From positions 17,629,023-17,693,022 of the forward strand of contig NC_092360.1 of the NCBI RefSeq assembly GCF_030848805.1: 64,000 bases of DNA, given 5' to 3'. The stretch is from Temnothorax longispinosus (lineage: Eukaryota; Arthropoda; Insecta; Hymenoptera; Formicidae). Positions 30,983-42,514 of the stretch are shown one piece after another. A model generated the notes under the pieces. The model was not told the DNA's origin. It searched no databases and worked only from the letters and a program-made list of their open reading frames with translations. Both the position numbers and the translations under genes were made by a program. Position 1 is the stretch's first letter; each line of letters begins with the position of its first letter.

Positions 30983-32461
30983 CTAAACTCGGTGAAGTGC
31001 TTGTTCCCACTGCCAATCCACTTGGCCAATGTCTGAGCAAAAGTAATCTTTCAGAATGTTTCGTTGAGCGTCAGCTCTCACTGTAGGATTGTTGGACCCA
31101 AGTCGTCCAACATCAGTGATCGGTCCTCTGTATATATCTCTCCTCCACTCACCTTCAATAACATCTCCATATACTCCTTCCCTATCTACCATAGATGCAG
31201 GACAGTAGGTTCTTTCTGATGGTGCTAAGTCGTCTTCAGATATCATGAGAAAGTTATGAAGGCACACAACTGCTTTTACAATGTCTTCCGTTGTTTCTAC
31301 TGAGCTGCACAGATCCTTTCTCAGGATACGCGACCTTGAACACATGATCCCAAACGCATTTTCAATGACGCGTCTAGCACGACTAAGCCTGTAATTGAAT
31401 ATCCTTTCTTCATCGCCGAAAGTTCTGTAAGATCTGGCATATGGGCGCATCATATGGATACCAAGTGGGAATGCTTCATCGGCAACAAAAGTGAAGGGGA
31501 GGGTGACATTACTGCCGGAAATCTCTTTTGGAGGAGGAAAGTCAATTTCATCTGCATCGAGTGCTTGACCAAAATCACAATTTGCCCACACACCTCCATC
31601 ACTTTGAGATCCTGCATGAGAAATAAAAGAAAAGGTTCCCTAAGTTATTATAATGCAATGTAATGCAATGTATAGTATCTCAATCATTGTTGTACAAGGA
31701 GTACTCACCGTAATCGCCAATATCCACCCATGTAAAACGGTATTTAGCATCACATGCAGCCATGAGATTTATCGAAAATCTCTTTTTGTAAGAGCTGTAA
31801 AACTGAGAGCCAGTTTTTGGAGGGCACTGTATCGATATATGTTTGCCGTCAATCGCTCCGACACAGTTGGGAAACTGCCATCGGTTGAAGAAATCCTCAG
31901 ATATTTGCATCATAGTCTCTCTTGTTGGTGCCTGCAGATATATCGGTTGAAGAGCTACCCACAAAACCTTGCAGGTTTCGTTAAACACTTTATGTGCAGT
32001 GAAACGCCCAATTCTATAACTCCATGAAAACGTCCTAACTGATGTCCCTCGGGCTAGTATCCTTTAAGAAAATAACGTAAGACTTAGTGACAGATACCTT
32101 AACATTAGTAGGTACATAGAAATAGGAAATGTACTTACTCAAGAGTCATGGCCACGCGTAACTGTATAGGCAATGGAGTTCTGATACTTCGCTTAGTTAA
32201 GTATGGTCTCAGCAAATCACAAAGATAATCAAACTGGTGCACATTCATGCGTGTATAATCGAAGAATTCTTCGTGGTCTGTAGTTCTCAATTCTCCAAAC
32301 AGGTTCCTATAGACTCCTTGATTCTCTCGAGAATAATTAACTGGTCTTACCCACCAACGCCTGATCCTTCTTTTCTTTAATTGCATTTTTGCAAGCAATA
32401 ACATTACACAAAGATTCCAACATTGAGCAATAAGCAAGACAGTTATTGATTCTTCGTCCAT
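30983..32461 (-). CDS. PIF/Harbinger (HARBI1-type) transposase, spliced and open
   Basis: Three minus-strand exons, 32139-32461, 31709-32061 and 30983-31611, have canonical borders and join in phase to give 434 aa without a stop. Residues 31-107 are the N-terminal helical region (RRWWVRPVNYSRENQGVY). The DDE_4-type core has Asp179 (VGAIDGKHISIQCP), Asp270 (FVADEAFPLG) and Glu309 (RRVIENAFGIM). SDGGVWANC precedes the second Asp, and VCLHNFLM follows the core, as in HARBI1. The enzyme would mobilise a Harbinger element with a 3-bp TWA target. It is convergent with the MADF/BESS gene at 27932, the usual two-gene layout. Inverted ends were not found. It could be an active autonomous component or a domesticated HARBI1 copy. 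Confidence 0.85.
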
Positions 32462-32513
32462 TTTTAGTTATTATTCAAACATTAGTTTTGTATAGTTGTT
32501 CTTGTGACCGGTC

Positions 32514-32661
32514 AGTTGCACCGCGTCTTGAATGTCTTCGGGCAGTGACGGGCAGTATGAGCACGTGTGGGAGTACTCCTCGCCACGCGTCAGCAAATTA
32601 TTGCAGACGGAGGACACCTTAAAGCGTTTGCCACAAGTCACAATGCGTAGGGCCGTACACC

Positions 32662-32745
<84 letters not shown>

Positions 32746-33105
32746 CGCGCGCATGTAAAAGGTCAGACAGCAAGGACACGCAAAAGATCTTGCTACAATC
32801 CTGCCGATAAACAAAGATAAAAATTATAATCAAGCAATACGAGGATTATGATCCACGTAGGTCCGTAGCATTGCTTTCACATTAGAAGCTTTGACCTACC
32901 AGGAGTTGCGATGCTACGAAACTGTATACAGGAAGATTACGCAGGAACTATCAAGCCAGGTGCAACCGCGTCTTGAATGTCTTCGAGCAGTGACGGGCAG
33001 TATGAGCACGTGTAGGAGTACTCCTCGCCACGCGTCAGCAAATTATTGCAGACGGAGAACGCCTTAAAGCGTTTGCCACAAGTCACAATGCGTAGGGCCG
33101 TACAC

Positions 33106-33147
<42 letters not shown>

Positions 33148-33475
33148 ACATGTAAAAGGTCAGTAGCAAGGACACGCGAAAGATCTTGCTACAATCCTGC
33201 CGATAAACAAAGATAAAAATTATAATCAAGCAATACAAGGGTTATGATCCACGTAGGTCCGTAGCATTGCTTTCACATTAGAAGCTTTGACCTACCAGGA
33301 GTTGCGATGCTACGAAACTTTATACAGGAAGATTACGCAGGAACTATCAAGCCAGGTGCAACCGCGTCTTGAATGTCTTCGAGCAGTGATGGGCAGTATG
33401 AGCACGTGTAGGAGTACTTCTCGCCACGCGTCAGCAAATTATTGTAGACGGAGGACGCTTCGTTCATATATTAAC
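32514..33475. repeat. Tandem repeat of ~400-445 bp units containing (GT)n
   Basis: Three units begin at about 32517, 32961 and 33357 (each with GCAACCGCGTCTTGAATG or a variant). The third is truncated near 33460. Units 1 and 2 each contain a GT run: about 80 bp at 32670-32740 plus a short GC run, and about 40 bp at 33108-33146. The difference in run length explains most of the period difference. Long Thr-His frames here are artefacts. Confidence 0.85.
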
Positions 33476-34985
33476 ATCTTAGGTATTGCCTTAAACATCG
33501 TTAGCCAATAAGAATACTGTCGTAACATAAGAACGGACTATGAATATCGACCTGTGATTGGTCTGTGTAAAGTAACATGTTTTTCCAGAAATTTTAGAAG
33601 AAACAAATTGTACATGGCGATGTTCCTTGACTCCATGTGACAAAAATCAAAGAAACAAAAAACAAAAAGCAGAGAACACGAAACAAGAAGCAAAGAGCAC
33701 ATTGTAGATCAGCCTTAAGTCCCACGGAAAAACCACGATCAAAAACCGTGGGCAAGGCGGTCTTCTTTCAGCTAATATCTTCGCCTGATGTTGTTCGGCA
33801 CCATCTTCCCGGAGAAGTAGCTGAAAGTAACAACAACAAAAAATATCTTTTTCTTAAAAACATAAAAACTAATTATGTACACGTTCCGAATGAATCGTGA
33901 TCTACGTAATGGTGTTAAGGATTAGGAAACTTGATGTCGTTTAGTAAATTAGTCAATATATTTTGAAGTGTTTCGAGAAGACTTTTAACATTTCTTAAGT
34001 CTGATAAAGAAAAAACACATTTTATCCATAACAAATCACATAAAGATAAAATAAACAATTCAGCATAAAATTTGTATCAATGGTCAATCAACTCAAAGCA
34101 ATCTTTCAGTTTATCAGGGAAATCCTAAACTAGAATCCATTAGTTAAAGGTTTATAACATAATATAATTTCTGTAGAACAGAAGATCTATAAACATAAAG
34201 AGTTGAGTGTATTTTAAATAAATTTCACTCCTGAATAGTTAAACAGTTGAAAAGACCATTAATACGGACAAAGTTATTAATATCGATGACCTTATAAATT
34301 CACAAAATATCATATAAAGTAGTAAATAAGAAATGGAAGAATGCATACATCTTTTACTTTTGAGCTTCTTGTTATTCGAAAGAACAGTCAGAATTAGATT
34401 GTGAAACTAATTTTATGTTAATAATAATGTGCATATCAAGATGATCTGCTTCTGAAAATATATGACAATCGTCATCTGAGTTGTTTGTTAATTCAAAACA
34501 ATTGAAATATGTATGCATTTATCCATGTCTGTCGAATAAAAGAGTATCTGGCGGAGAGAGAATATCTCCTAATGTAACGCAATTGTATTTTCGGGACGAT
34601 AATTAATAATCTAGAGAAAAGTATATACAACGCAAAGTATCGGAAGAATTCAAATAATTCAATATAATTTTAATAACTCGTATTGAGTTCGTGAGATATT
34701 TACAAAGACGAAATATAGCTTTTACTGACAACGGCCGTGTCTTTCAAACAATTATTAATATTCAGCTTACAATTGAAGAATTATTTACTACAGGTAAAGA
34801 GCTTGACTTTACAATGCACGAATGATTTACGAAAGGTGAAATCCCTTGATTCTCCACATACAAAATATTCTTACACGTGGTTGCAACCAAATTTAATATA
34901 GTACTTTAAGTATTTTACTTTTAAGTACTCTAGCAATGAGAAGGAAGCTTCTCGTCCGGCCTCGCCACTGAAGGTGGGAAGGCCC
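33476..34985. other. AT-rich region with one Gypsy-derived fragment
   Basis: 33650-33720 matches the complement of 27545-27620, so a fragment of the Gypsy 3' internal region lies here in inverted orientation. The remainder (33800-34920) is AT-rich with no gene, repeat boundary or RNA that I can support. A short GC-rich stretch (34940-35000) precedes the foldback element. Confidence 0.45.
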
Positions 34986-34989
34986 GGGG

Positions 34990-36098
34990 GGTGACCCCTC
35001 ATTTTATCTCAGCCCAAAACATCTCAGCAAAAATATCTCGTCTATAATATCTCAGTCCAAAATGTCTTAGTCCAAAAATATCTCAGTCCAAAATGTCTCA
35101 GTCCAAAATGTCTCAGTCCAAAAATATCTCAGGCAATAATGTATCGAACAAAAATATCTCAAGTAAAATAATATTGGTGGGATGAAACGTCTGCTGGATT
35201 CATTAACGTTCTAAATCGTCGATTTAAATGATGCGGGTACATGTTTCTAGTGTTGGCTTAATTGTTTGTGATTTATTAATCGCAAACCTACTGTCTCCAC
35301 GCATACATTTTCCACGCGAAACGAGGTGCCACATGGGTTTACAACTTTCCACGCGTGGAAAGTCCATGCATGTACTTTGAAGGCACACTATGTGTTTAGT
35401 TTAATATAATAGTAGTGGAGCCCCCCGCAGGGGGGCGGAACCTACTGCCTCCACGCATACACTTTCTACGCGAAACGAGGTGCCACATAGGTTTACAACT
35501 TTCCACGCGTGGAAAGTCCATGCATGTACTTTGAAGGCACACTATGTGTTTAGTTTAATAATAGTGTGGAGCCCCCCGCAGGGGGGCGGAACCTACTGCC
35601 TCCACGCATACACTTTCTACGCGAAACGAGGTGCCACATGGGTTTACAACTTTCCACGCGTGGAAAGTCCATGCATGTACTTTGAAGGCACACTATGTGT
35701 CTAGTTTAATAATAGTGGAGCCCCCCGCAGGGGGGCGGAACCTACTGCCTCCACGCATATACACTTTCCACGCGAGACGAGTTGTCACATGAGTTTACAA
35801 CTGTCCTAATACTAATTAAATGTAATATTAATTTTTTATAATGATATTTTGTAATAAAAATTTGTAAGATGTAATTGATTATAATGATATTGCGTAATAT
35901 TAATTGTATGATGTATCTTCGAAGTTAATTATTGTCAGAGATATTTTTGGACTAAGACATTTTGGACTGAGACATTTTTGGACTGAGATATTTTTGGACT
36001 GAGACATTTTGGACTGAGATATTTTTGGACTGAGACATTTTGAACTGAGATATTTTTCCCGAGACTTTTTTGTATGAGATCATTTAGGAGAGATATTT
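34990..36098. mobile_element. Foldback element with inverted arrays of a 12-24 bp motif
   Basis: The left arm (35015-35165) is an array of ATCTCAGTCCAAAATGT-type units. The right arm (35935-36065) is the inverted array TTTTGGACTGAGACATTTT. Between them lies a core with 150-bp tandem repeats. Exact borders are unclear because the arms are arrays. There is no coding capacity. Confidence 0.75.
35287..35810. repeat. 150-bp tandem repeat core, 3.5 copies
   Basis: Units start at 35287, 35441, 35592 and 35741 (CCTACTG.CTCCACGCATA). Each holds the palindrome TTTCCACGCGTGGAAA and a GCCCCCCGCAGGGGGGC hairpin. A diverged single unit lies at 58003-58185 inside an unrelated MITE. Confidence 0.9.
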
Positions 36099-37085
36099 TG
36101 ACTGGGAACCGGCTCGGGGATGGGATCGAAATGCCACACAAATATATTGGGCGCCTTTGGTGATCACCATCCAAACGTAATATAGAAGCTCTCGAATGTT
36201 CTGGAATCAGAGATCGCTATTTAGCTAAAGCACCTTAGCCCACTCTCAAGATCAATGATTCCTTAAACTGAACAACGAGAGTTACCTTTCTTGTATATCT
36301 TCGCATTGGAATAATTCCATCTCAATCGCCAGCCGTATGCCTTTTATACCTCAAGGCTCTGAAATTTCCATCAGTCGTCAGATCGTCCGTAATGGCGGAC
36401 ATCCTTCAATAACGGGAATAATGGCGAAGGACGTCTCCTTTGTTCGTCCGTAGCGTATGCTGATGCAATCTAGCACCTGATGTATCCGGTTCCTCCTTTT
36501 ACTTCAGCCGGAATTCCGCTGCAATCTATGTCTCGAAATCGCGAGCTTAATACTAGTATAATGAGACTACGAGTCTTTCTACTCAGCACGCGTGACTCTT
36601 ACAACGACGAACAGAAGCGTAATAAACGCACGCTCGCTCAAGAAGACCCGAACTTCCGTGAAGAAACCGGAAGCCAGGTAGCGCTACCACCTTGTATAGC
36701 AGCGCCGTTCCGTGACACTATTTTGGAATATAACTAGGACCCACGTTGGTCCCGCTAGAGCCTTTCAGAGACATAATTAGTGATTCAGTTATTCTAACAG
36801 ATGGCAGCACACCACTGTTTCCTATCCTTATAAGCGGTATTTTGAACAAATTAAATAAATTGAAATTTTTCGGGCTCCGCGCTTCGGATGAAAATCGTGA
36901 TTCGAAAGAAATTACCTCTCATAAAAAGTAGCTAATCTATCTAAATGAACGACTTTGTTCTTATGCCGTTTAAACCTACGAATGCAATAAACTACATCAT
37001 TTATTCTTTTAACGACTTTAAAAGGACCTTCCCAATTACTTTGTAACTTAGGAGTTATTCCTATTTTTCTTCGAGGATTAAATAA
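36099..37085. other. Possible LTR-type segment and Gypsy 3' remnant
   Basis: TATTGGGCGCC followed by a TTTGGTGATCACCATCCAAA hairpin at 36146 resembles the motif near the left ends of the two 2-kb TG..CA elements. CCGTTCCGTGACA at 36706-36718 resembles their right ends. On the minus strand a TATAAAAGG box sits near 36350. A TG start at 36099 is possible, but no matching target duplication was found. From 36740 to 37085 the sequence grades into the 3' end of the Gypsy pol region. No intact gene is seen. Confidence 0.35.
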
Positions 37086-39614
37086 CTAGACTTTTTGCCC
37101 AGGCTCATAGCATAATTGTCTATCCTTCCGACCATAAAGCGCCTTGGCTTCTTGAGACTTAATTTCCATACGTTGACATACAATGTTATGAATGAGATCC
37201 ATTTTTCCTTTCAAGTGACGGAAATATTCTCTTTCCGAAGGAATAGTCTCAGAACCAGGAGGATGTCCGCGAAGTAGATCCAAGGGTAATCTTAACTCCC
37301 GACCTAAATGCAATTCAGAAGGAGTGAAACCAGTAGTTTCATGTTTAGAAGACCTATACGCCAACAACCCTAATGGAATCCAACGATCCCAATCTCGTTG
37401 ATTTTCAGCAACGAACTTTGCCAGATAATTTAACAACGTCTGATGTTGACGTTCCACCTGACCATTGGATTGAGGGTGAAATGGAATAGTTCTTGTTTTT
37501 TAAATTCCCAATAACTGAGTTAGTTCCAAGAATAATCGAGATTCAAAATTTCTTCCTTGGTCAGTATGTAATTCCGAAGGAATGCCGTATCTAGAAACCA
37601 CTTGACTCAAGAAAACTTCCGCAATCGTTTTAGTCCTAATATTTCCAAGCGGAAAAGCTTCCACCCATTTCGTGAAACAGTCCGTAACCACCAACAGATA
37701 TTTATTTTTCGAAGAAGAAGTTGGAAGGGGACCAAGAACATCTATTTGAATTCTTTCGAAAGGCGCACTGACATTGTAAATTTGCATAGAAGACTTTCCT
37801 TTATCAGATGGCCCTCTTTTTGAAACGTAAACTTTACAAGTCCTACACCAATGTTCGACATCCTGCTTACAGAAAGCCAATAAAAATGTTTACAAATCTT
37901 CTCTAAGGTCTTATTGACACCAAAATGGCCACCTGTGGAAAAATCATGAGCTTCTTCTAAAATTCGCGAAATCATTCCTCAAGGAACTATAGTTTGAAAA
38001 ACAACGGAACATAAATTTGGAGACTCCCATTTCCTACACAAAATCCCGTCTTTAATCACCAGGGAATCCCATTGAAGCCAATAGTCCTTAGCAGTCGAAT
38101 CTCTCTGAGCTATTTCTTGACGAAGAGGTCGCCTATTCTCCTCTTTTCCACGATAAATTCCTACAATTGAAGGGTCCTCTAATTGCATTCTTTTCCAGTC
38201 CGCAGATTCAATTTCTTTCAAGATTATTCTTCTAACATCTCCCCTTACAATACTTTCTTCCCCCATCTCCACTTTATCACAATATCTGCAGTTTCCTTCC
38301 GCACATGGACGCCTAGACAACGCGTCAGCGTTTGCGTGCACCTTTCCTGCTCGGTGCTTGACTACGAAATTAAATTGTTGTAGGCGTTCCATCCAACGTG
38401 CTAACTGCTCTTCTAGATTCTTAAAAGACATCAACCAGCGTAACGAAATATGATCCGTTCTAGGTCTTCAAAGCCTCCACCAAAGCTAACAGCTCCCGAC
38501 GAGTTACGCAATAGTTCCTTTCAGACTTGCTCAAAACCCGACTATAATAAGCTAAGACCCTCTTCCTACCATCCTGAATCTGAGAAAGTACCGCGCCCAA
38601 GCCGTGATTTGAAGCGTCAGTATCAAGAATAAATTCCCCTTTTTTTATTGGGAAAGCTAAAATAGGAAAAGAAATTAAGTTCTGTTTAAGCTTCTCAAAA
38701 GCTTCCTGACAATGCCCATCCCACACAAATTTTCTAAGATTCTCAGTTAAAGAAAATAATGGCTTAGCAATAAGAGAAAATTCCTTCACAAATTTCCTAT
38801 AATAAGAGCAGAGTCCCAAGAAGCTTCGCACTTGCTTCTTATTTTGAGGAATAAGCCACTCTTGAACGGTCTTAATTTTCTCCGAATCAGTGGAGATTCC
38901 TCTTTCTGAAACGACATGGCCTAAGTATTTCACTTCTCTCCCAAAGAAAGTACATTTTTTTTATTAAGTTTTAAATTTGCACCCCGTAAACGAAGAAATA
39001 CTTCCCTTAAATTTGCCAGCATTCCCTCAAAAGTTTTACTATAGATGATGACATCATCCAAATAAACCATACAGATCTTATTCAATATCTCACGAAGAAC
39101 CTGCTCCATCAATCTGCTCAAAAGTAGCAGGAGCATTACATAATCCAAATGGCATTACAGTAAACTGCCATAAGCCATTTCCTATAGAGAAGGCCGTTTT
39201 CTCCTTATCTTGAGGACGATGTTTCACCTGCCAATAGCCGCTTTTTAAATCTAAGGTAGTGAACCAGGAATTTCCGGATAAACGATCAAAAAGATCATTT
39301 ATCCTGGGAATAGGATAAGAATCTTTTTCTGTAATGGCATTGAACTTCCTGAAATCGATACAGAATCTAATCGTTCCACCTTTCTTTTTAACTAAAACAG
39401 CTGGAGAAACCCAGGCGCTATGAGATTCTTCGATGACACCACGTTGTTTCATTTCGTTTAAAATCTTTTCCACCTCTTCTCGCATATGCAGTGGAATTCG
39501 CCTAGGAGCCTGTTTAATCGGAGAAGAATTTTTCACCCTAATAGCATGCTCAACGACGGAGCAATTTCCTGCAACCACATCTTCCGAAAAGACATCTTGA
39601 AACTCGACCACCAA
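37086..39614 (-). pseudogene. Ty3/Gypsy pol: reverse transcriptase, RNase H, integrase (decayed)
   Basis: Minus-strand pieces in order are as follows. The reverse transcriptase start (39090-39614) has FCIDFRKFNAITEKDSYPIP and MPFGLCNAPATFEQ. The YLDD segment (38930-39148) has VYLDDVIIYSK. RNase H (38460-38933) has FILDTDASNHGLGAVL. The connection and chromatin-facing part is at 37979-38434. The integrase (37086-37975) has IQIDVLGPLP, ELHTDQGRNFES and, after a stop, QSNGQVERQ. The frame changes near 39110, between 38434 and 38460, and near 37880. A TAA at about 37499 replaces a lysine codon just before the integrase Glu block. All catalytic motifs can be read, so the copy is recently dead rather than ancient. 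It would have copied element RNA and integrated it. Confidence 0.9.
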
Positions 39615-39697
39615 TTCAGCAAACTGCTCCTTTTGAGAAGCGTTGAGAGTTTCGAAATTTTTCTCAAAAAATTCTTTAAGAAAAAAAAAGAATCCTC

Positions 39698-40231
39698 CTA
39701 TCTCTCAAAACTACAAATTCGGGAACAGAAAAAGTTTTCTTGACTCTCTGACACCGTTTCCTCAAAAACCGAAAAGAAAACGCTTCCTACCCCTATTTTT
39801 GAAAGAAAGTCCGCTCCTAGAATACACTCGTCTTTTATGGCCGCTATGATTACCGGAAAATTCAAAGAAAATTTCCCTATTTCGATTCCAACCACCACTC
39901 TATGTTTTACAGGAACCGTTTCTCCCGTTGGATAGGTCAAGAAATATCTCTCTACAGGAGTGGGTGATTTTAAAGAACCTAACAAATCTTCCCTAAGTAC
40001 CGACACATCGGAGCCCGTATCTATTCTAAAGACGCAAGTCCGGCCATTAACTCGGCCGCGAAAACAAAAATCACTTAACCCGCTACTTATCCTACTTAAT
40101 TTCGCAGGGCCTTTGCACCTCTGAGCCAAACATGCCCCGCTGAGCTCGGCTATTCCGAGTTTCCCTTCTCTTCCGTAGTTATAGAAGGGCACTCCGACCG
40201 AAAGTGCCCTTTGGCACCGCACTGCCAGCAC
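39698..40231 (-). pseudogene. Gypsy aspartic protease region
   Basis: The frame contains the retropepsin active-site motif FRIDTGSDVSVLR and the flap-side ILGADFLSKIG. It overlaps the end of the gag ORF by about 50 bp in another frame and runs toward pol. In element context it would be made by frameshifting or as part of a gag-pol precursor. The C-terminal end enters poly-A/T-rich sequence before the reverse transcriptase and is not cleanly joined to it. The retained DTGS suggests a formerly active enzyme. Confidence 0.85.
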
Positions 40232-41327
40232 TCCTTTTCCTCACGAATCTCGTCCTGAAACCCGAATTCTTCTTAAAATTTGCAGAACTCTTTTCATCTT
40301 TCTCATTCCCCGCCGATTTAATTTCGTTCCCAGCTCTGCCTTTTCCGAGATTTCTACTTTCAAATTTCCGCGAAAAACTATTCGCTTGGATGACTTTTAT
40401 TGCCATGGCCCTCTCTATGGCGGCTCTCAAGAAAGTTAATCCCTCTAACTGAAGAGTTCGTTTTACAAAACCGTCAGAAAGCGCCGCAACGAACTGGGCG
40501 CACGCAATCTTATCCCGCACCTCGGCCGAGCATTCCGAATAGGCTAAACGCGCTAAACGTTCTAAATCCGCTCCCAAAATGGGCAGATCTTCTCCGGGTT
40601 TTTGTCTCCGATTAGTGAACTGGGTGTAAAACGTTTGAGACATATGCGCTTCGCCAAAACGCAACTCTAACCTAGCCTCTAATTCAGAATAGCGAAGGCT
40701 CTCGAATTCGGTTACCCCATCCAATACGGCACGCGCTTTCCCTCTTAAGCTCGAGGCTAAAGCCACGGTTCTCGAAGATTCCTCCCAGCCATTCGCTTGC
40801 GCAATTAAATTGAACTGTGCTAAATTTTCGCGCAGAGGAACACTCCCGTCGAACGTGTCGGGCTTTAATTTATAACCGAGCGACGTCTCACTCGAACCTC
40901 CACACGCGGTGCGCCCAGCACACGAGCCCTCGCCCGTGCCCATCACACGCAGCGGCTCGACCGAATTTCCGCACGCGGCGCGCCCCGCACACGCGCCTAT
41001 CTCACGCGTCGCCTTATTCGAAATTTCGCCGCGAGAAACATTATTGGAGGGACTTAGCTGATGTACGGCGAGTTGCTCCTGAAGACGTGCCACCGCAGCG
41101 TCGCGTTCCTTCAGGCGAGCCTCCAACTCGCTGCGGAAAAGCTGTTGTTCCTGCTGCTCCAGCCGCCGCTCCTGGCGCAGCTTTTGAAGCTCCAAGTAGA
41201 CAGCTTCAAAAGCGCCCGCCTCTGCCTCCGTCGCCCCCGCATCCTGCGGATGGGTCGCGCCCGCCTCCGTTGTTGCCGACGCCGCGGCCTGCGAACGGGT
41301 CCTCGGCGGGGTGTGCGTGGTCGTCAT
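40179..41327 (-). CDS. Gypsy gag polyprotein (382 aa)
   Basis: The ORF runs from Met at 41327. Residues 45-95 form a charged coiled coil (LELQKLRQERRLEQQEQQLF). A capsid-like retrotransposon gag domain follows, with PDTFDGSVPLRENLAQF and SLRGKARAVLDGV. The last ~15 residues of this frame are shifted. In the neighbouring frame the same DNA reads a CCHC zinc knuckle (CWQCGAKGHFRSEC at about 40178-40228), so a frameshift near 40250 has probably destroyed the normal nucleocapsid end. Gag would form the virus-like particle. It lies 53 bp inside the 5' LTR. Confidence 0.85.
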   Translation of the reverse strand: MTTTHTPPRTRSQAAASATTEAGATHPQDAGATEAEAGAFEAVYLELQKLRQERRLEQQEQQLFRSELEARLKERDAAVARLQEQLAVHQLSPSNNVSRGEISNKATREIGACAGRAACGNSVEPLRVMGTGEGSCAGRTACGGSSETSLGYKLKPDTFDGSVPLRENLAQFNLIAQANGWEESSRTVALASSLRGKARAVLDGVTEFESLRYSELEARLELRFGEAHMSQTFYTQFTNRRQKPGEDLPILGADLERLARLAYSECSAEVRDKIACAQFVAALSDGFVKRTLQLEGLTFLRAAIERAMAIKVIQANSFSRKFESRNLGKGRAGNEIKSAGNEKDEKSSANFKKNSGFRTRFVRKRSAGSAVPKGTFGRSALL

Positions 41328-41358
41328 CCTGTTCGGGATACTGCGTTCGTCGCCTCGT

Positions 41359-41376
41359 ATCCCGAACGAGCCCTCA
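41359..41376 (-). promoter_or_regulatory. Primer binding site, tRNA-Pro-like
   Basis: On the minus strand TGAGGGCTCGTTCGGGAT follows the LTR end after a few bases. It resembles the tRNA-Pro primer site of gammaretroviruses (TGGGGGCTCGTCCGGGAT), differing at two positions. Function as the minus-strand primer site is inferred from position. Confidence 0.6.
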
Positions 41377-41379
41377 AAA

Positions 41380-41640
41380 TGTTACGCTTGTCGAGTAAGC
41401 TCGCCGCCGTAACACTATCGCGCACTCCACACTCGCGCACGTATTTCGCGGAACTCGCAAAATTAAAGAGAACTCAAAAGAACTTAAGAAATGCGTTTAT
41501 TCCAAGCTCGTAAAACAGAACGCGTGCGGATTCCATAAATCCGCCAGACAGAAAATCAATAAATCCATTAACAAACTCCCGTTGTCAAGGAGCGCGCTTC
41601 ACAGCTTTCCGCGACTTCTCTACTCAGCACGGGCGTAACA
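41380..41640 (-). repeat. Gypsy 5' LTR (261 bp)
   Basis: The LTR reads TGTTACGCCCGTGCTGAGTA on the minus strand and ends AAGCGTAACA, with TG/CA termini. It directly precedes the primer site and gag. It shares about 96% identity with the LTR copy at 26975-27242 but lacks the 7-bp insertion. No second LTR is found directly downstream of pol. Confidence 0.9.
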
Positions 41641-42032
41641 ATATGTTAGCCTACAAATGAGTAAATTCAATTTTCTCAGGTTCCTCGACCACCATCATTT
41701 ATTATAATACCCGATAAATCTAATTTACTTAAATCGCTAAATTGCAATGTTCCTGGTGGTATAGATAAATATATCGTATTATTTTGTGACTAATCGAAAT
41801 GTAGGCAAACGCGTACAACCATCTCAGAAATTAAAGTACTTTAAGTACATAATGATCAATTTCAATTTTATGTCAAATTTTAAATCCAATCTTATTCAAT
41901 ATATATTTTAATGTATTTTTTAATTTCTTGTTATCGCTAAGTATTTAGAAAATAAAATAAAAACTGTAGAAAAAATGACAATGGTATTTTGTTACATAAA
42001 TGTTCAACTTTGATAATATCAGAAAAAAAAAT
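41641..42032. other. AT-rich spacer, nothing recognised
   Basis: No coding, RNA or repeat feature can be supported here. Confidence 0.5.
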
Positions 42033-42181
42033 TTTACACATACATATATTTTTTCTGTAATATTTTTTTTACATAAACATTTGTCAGGTGAATAATTAAG
42101 TATAACACATAAACATTAATGAAAAAAACGAAAAAAACGCGACAAATGTTTATGTAAAAAAAATATATGTATGTGTAAAAT
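42033..42181. repeat. Foldback hairpin (~50-bp arms)
   Basis: ACATAAACATTTGTC (42070-42085) is complemented by GACAAATGTTTATGT (42141-42155). Matching extends outward through the poly-T/A to TTTTACACATACATATA / TATATGTATGTGTAAAA. This is a small non-autonomous foldback. Confidence 0.75.
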
Positions 42182-42208
42182 TTTTTATTTATACAACAAC
42201 CGTACGGC

Positions 42209-42514
42209 AGGGGTGTCAGATTTAAGCCGAAAGTCACTCGAGAGTCGGCTGGTAGGAGACACGAACAAAAGAAACAGCAGGTATTTGTGCTCGCAACTAT
42301 GTGTGTTCTCTTGCGTGTGTGTGTTCCCCACCAACCGACTCTCAAGTGAATCCCGGCTTAAGGCCCAGTTTCACAAGTGTCGGTTAACTTTTGATCTTAA
42401 ATTAACTCACTCTTTGTCTCTTTTTAAGGGGGATGTTAGGAGACGAAGAGTGAGTTAATCTAAGATTAGAAGTTAACCGACACTTGTGAAATTGAGCCTA
42501 AATCTGACATCCCT
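42209..42514. mobile_element. MITE with a second MITE nested inside
   Basis: The outer ends are AGGGGTGTCAGATTTAAGCC and the complement of AAATCTGACATCCCT. The second, inner match (GAGAGTCGGCTGGTAG / CCAACCGACTCTC) shows the arms are about 50 bp. The right arm is interrupted by the 42362-42498 insertion. Confidence 0.8.
42362..42498. mobile_element. 137-bp nested MITE with TAA target duplication
   Basis: The ends GGCCCAGTTTCACAAGTGTC and the complement of GACACTTGTGAAATTGAGCC are flanked by TAA at 42359-42361 and 42499-42501. A 3-bp TAA/TTA duplication is typical of PIF/Harbinger elements. The arms extend inward for about 50 bp (GTTAAC, GAGTGAGTTAA). Confidence 0.85.

Noticed and set aside
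32471..33149. Thr-His-rich frames
   Set aside because: Direct translation of (GT)n microsatellites.
40817..41513. 193-aa and 150-aa rightward frames over gag and LTR
   Set aside because: Antisense shadows of the minus-strand gag ORF and LTR.
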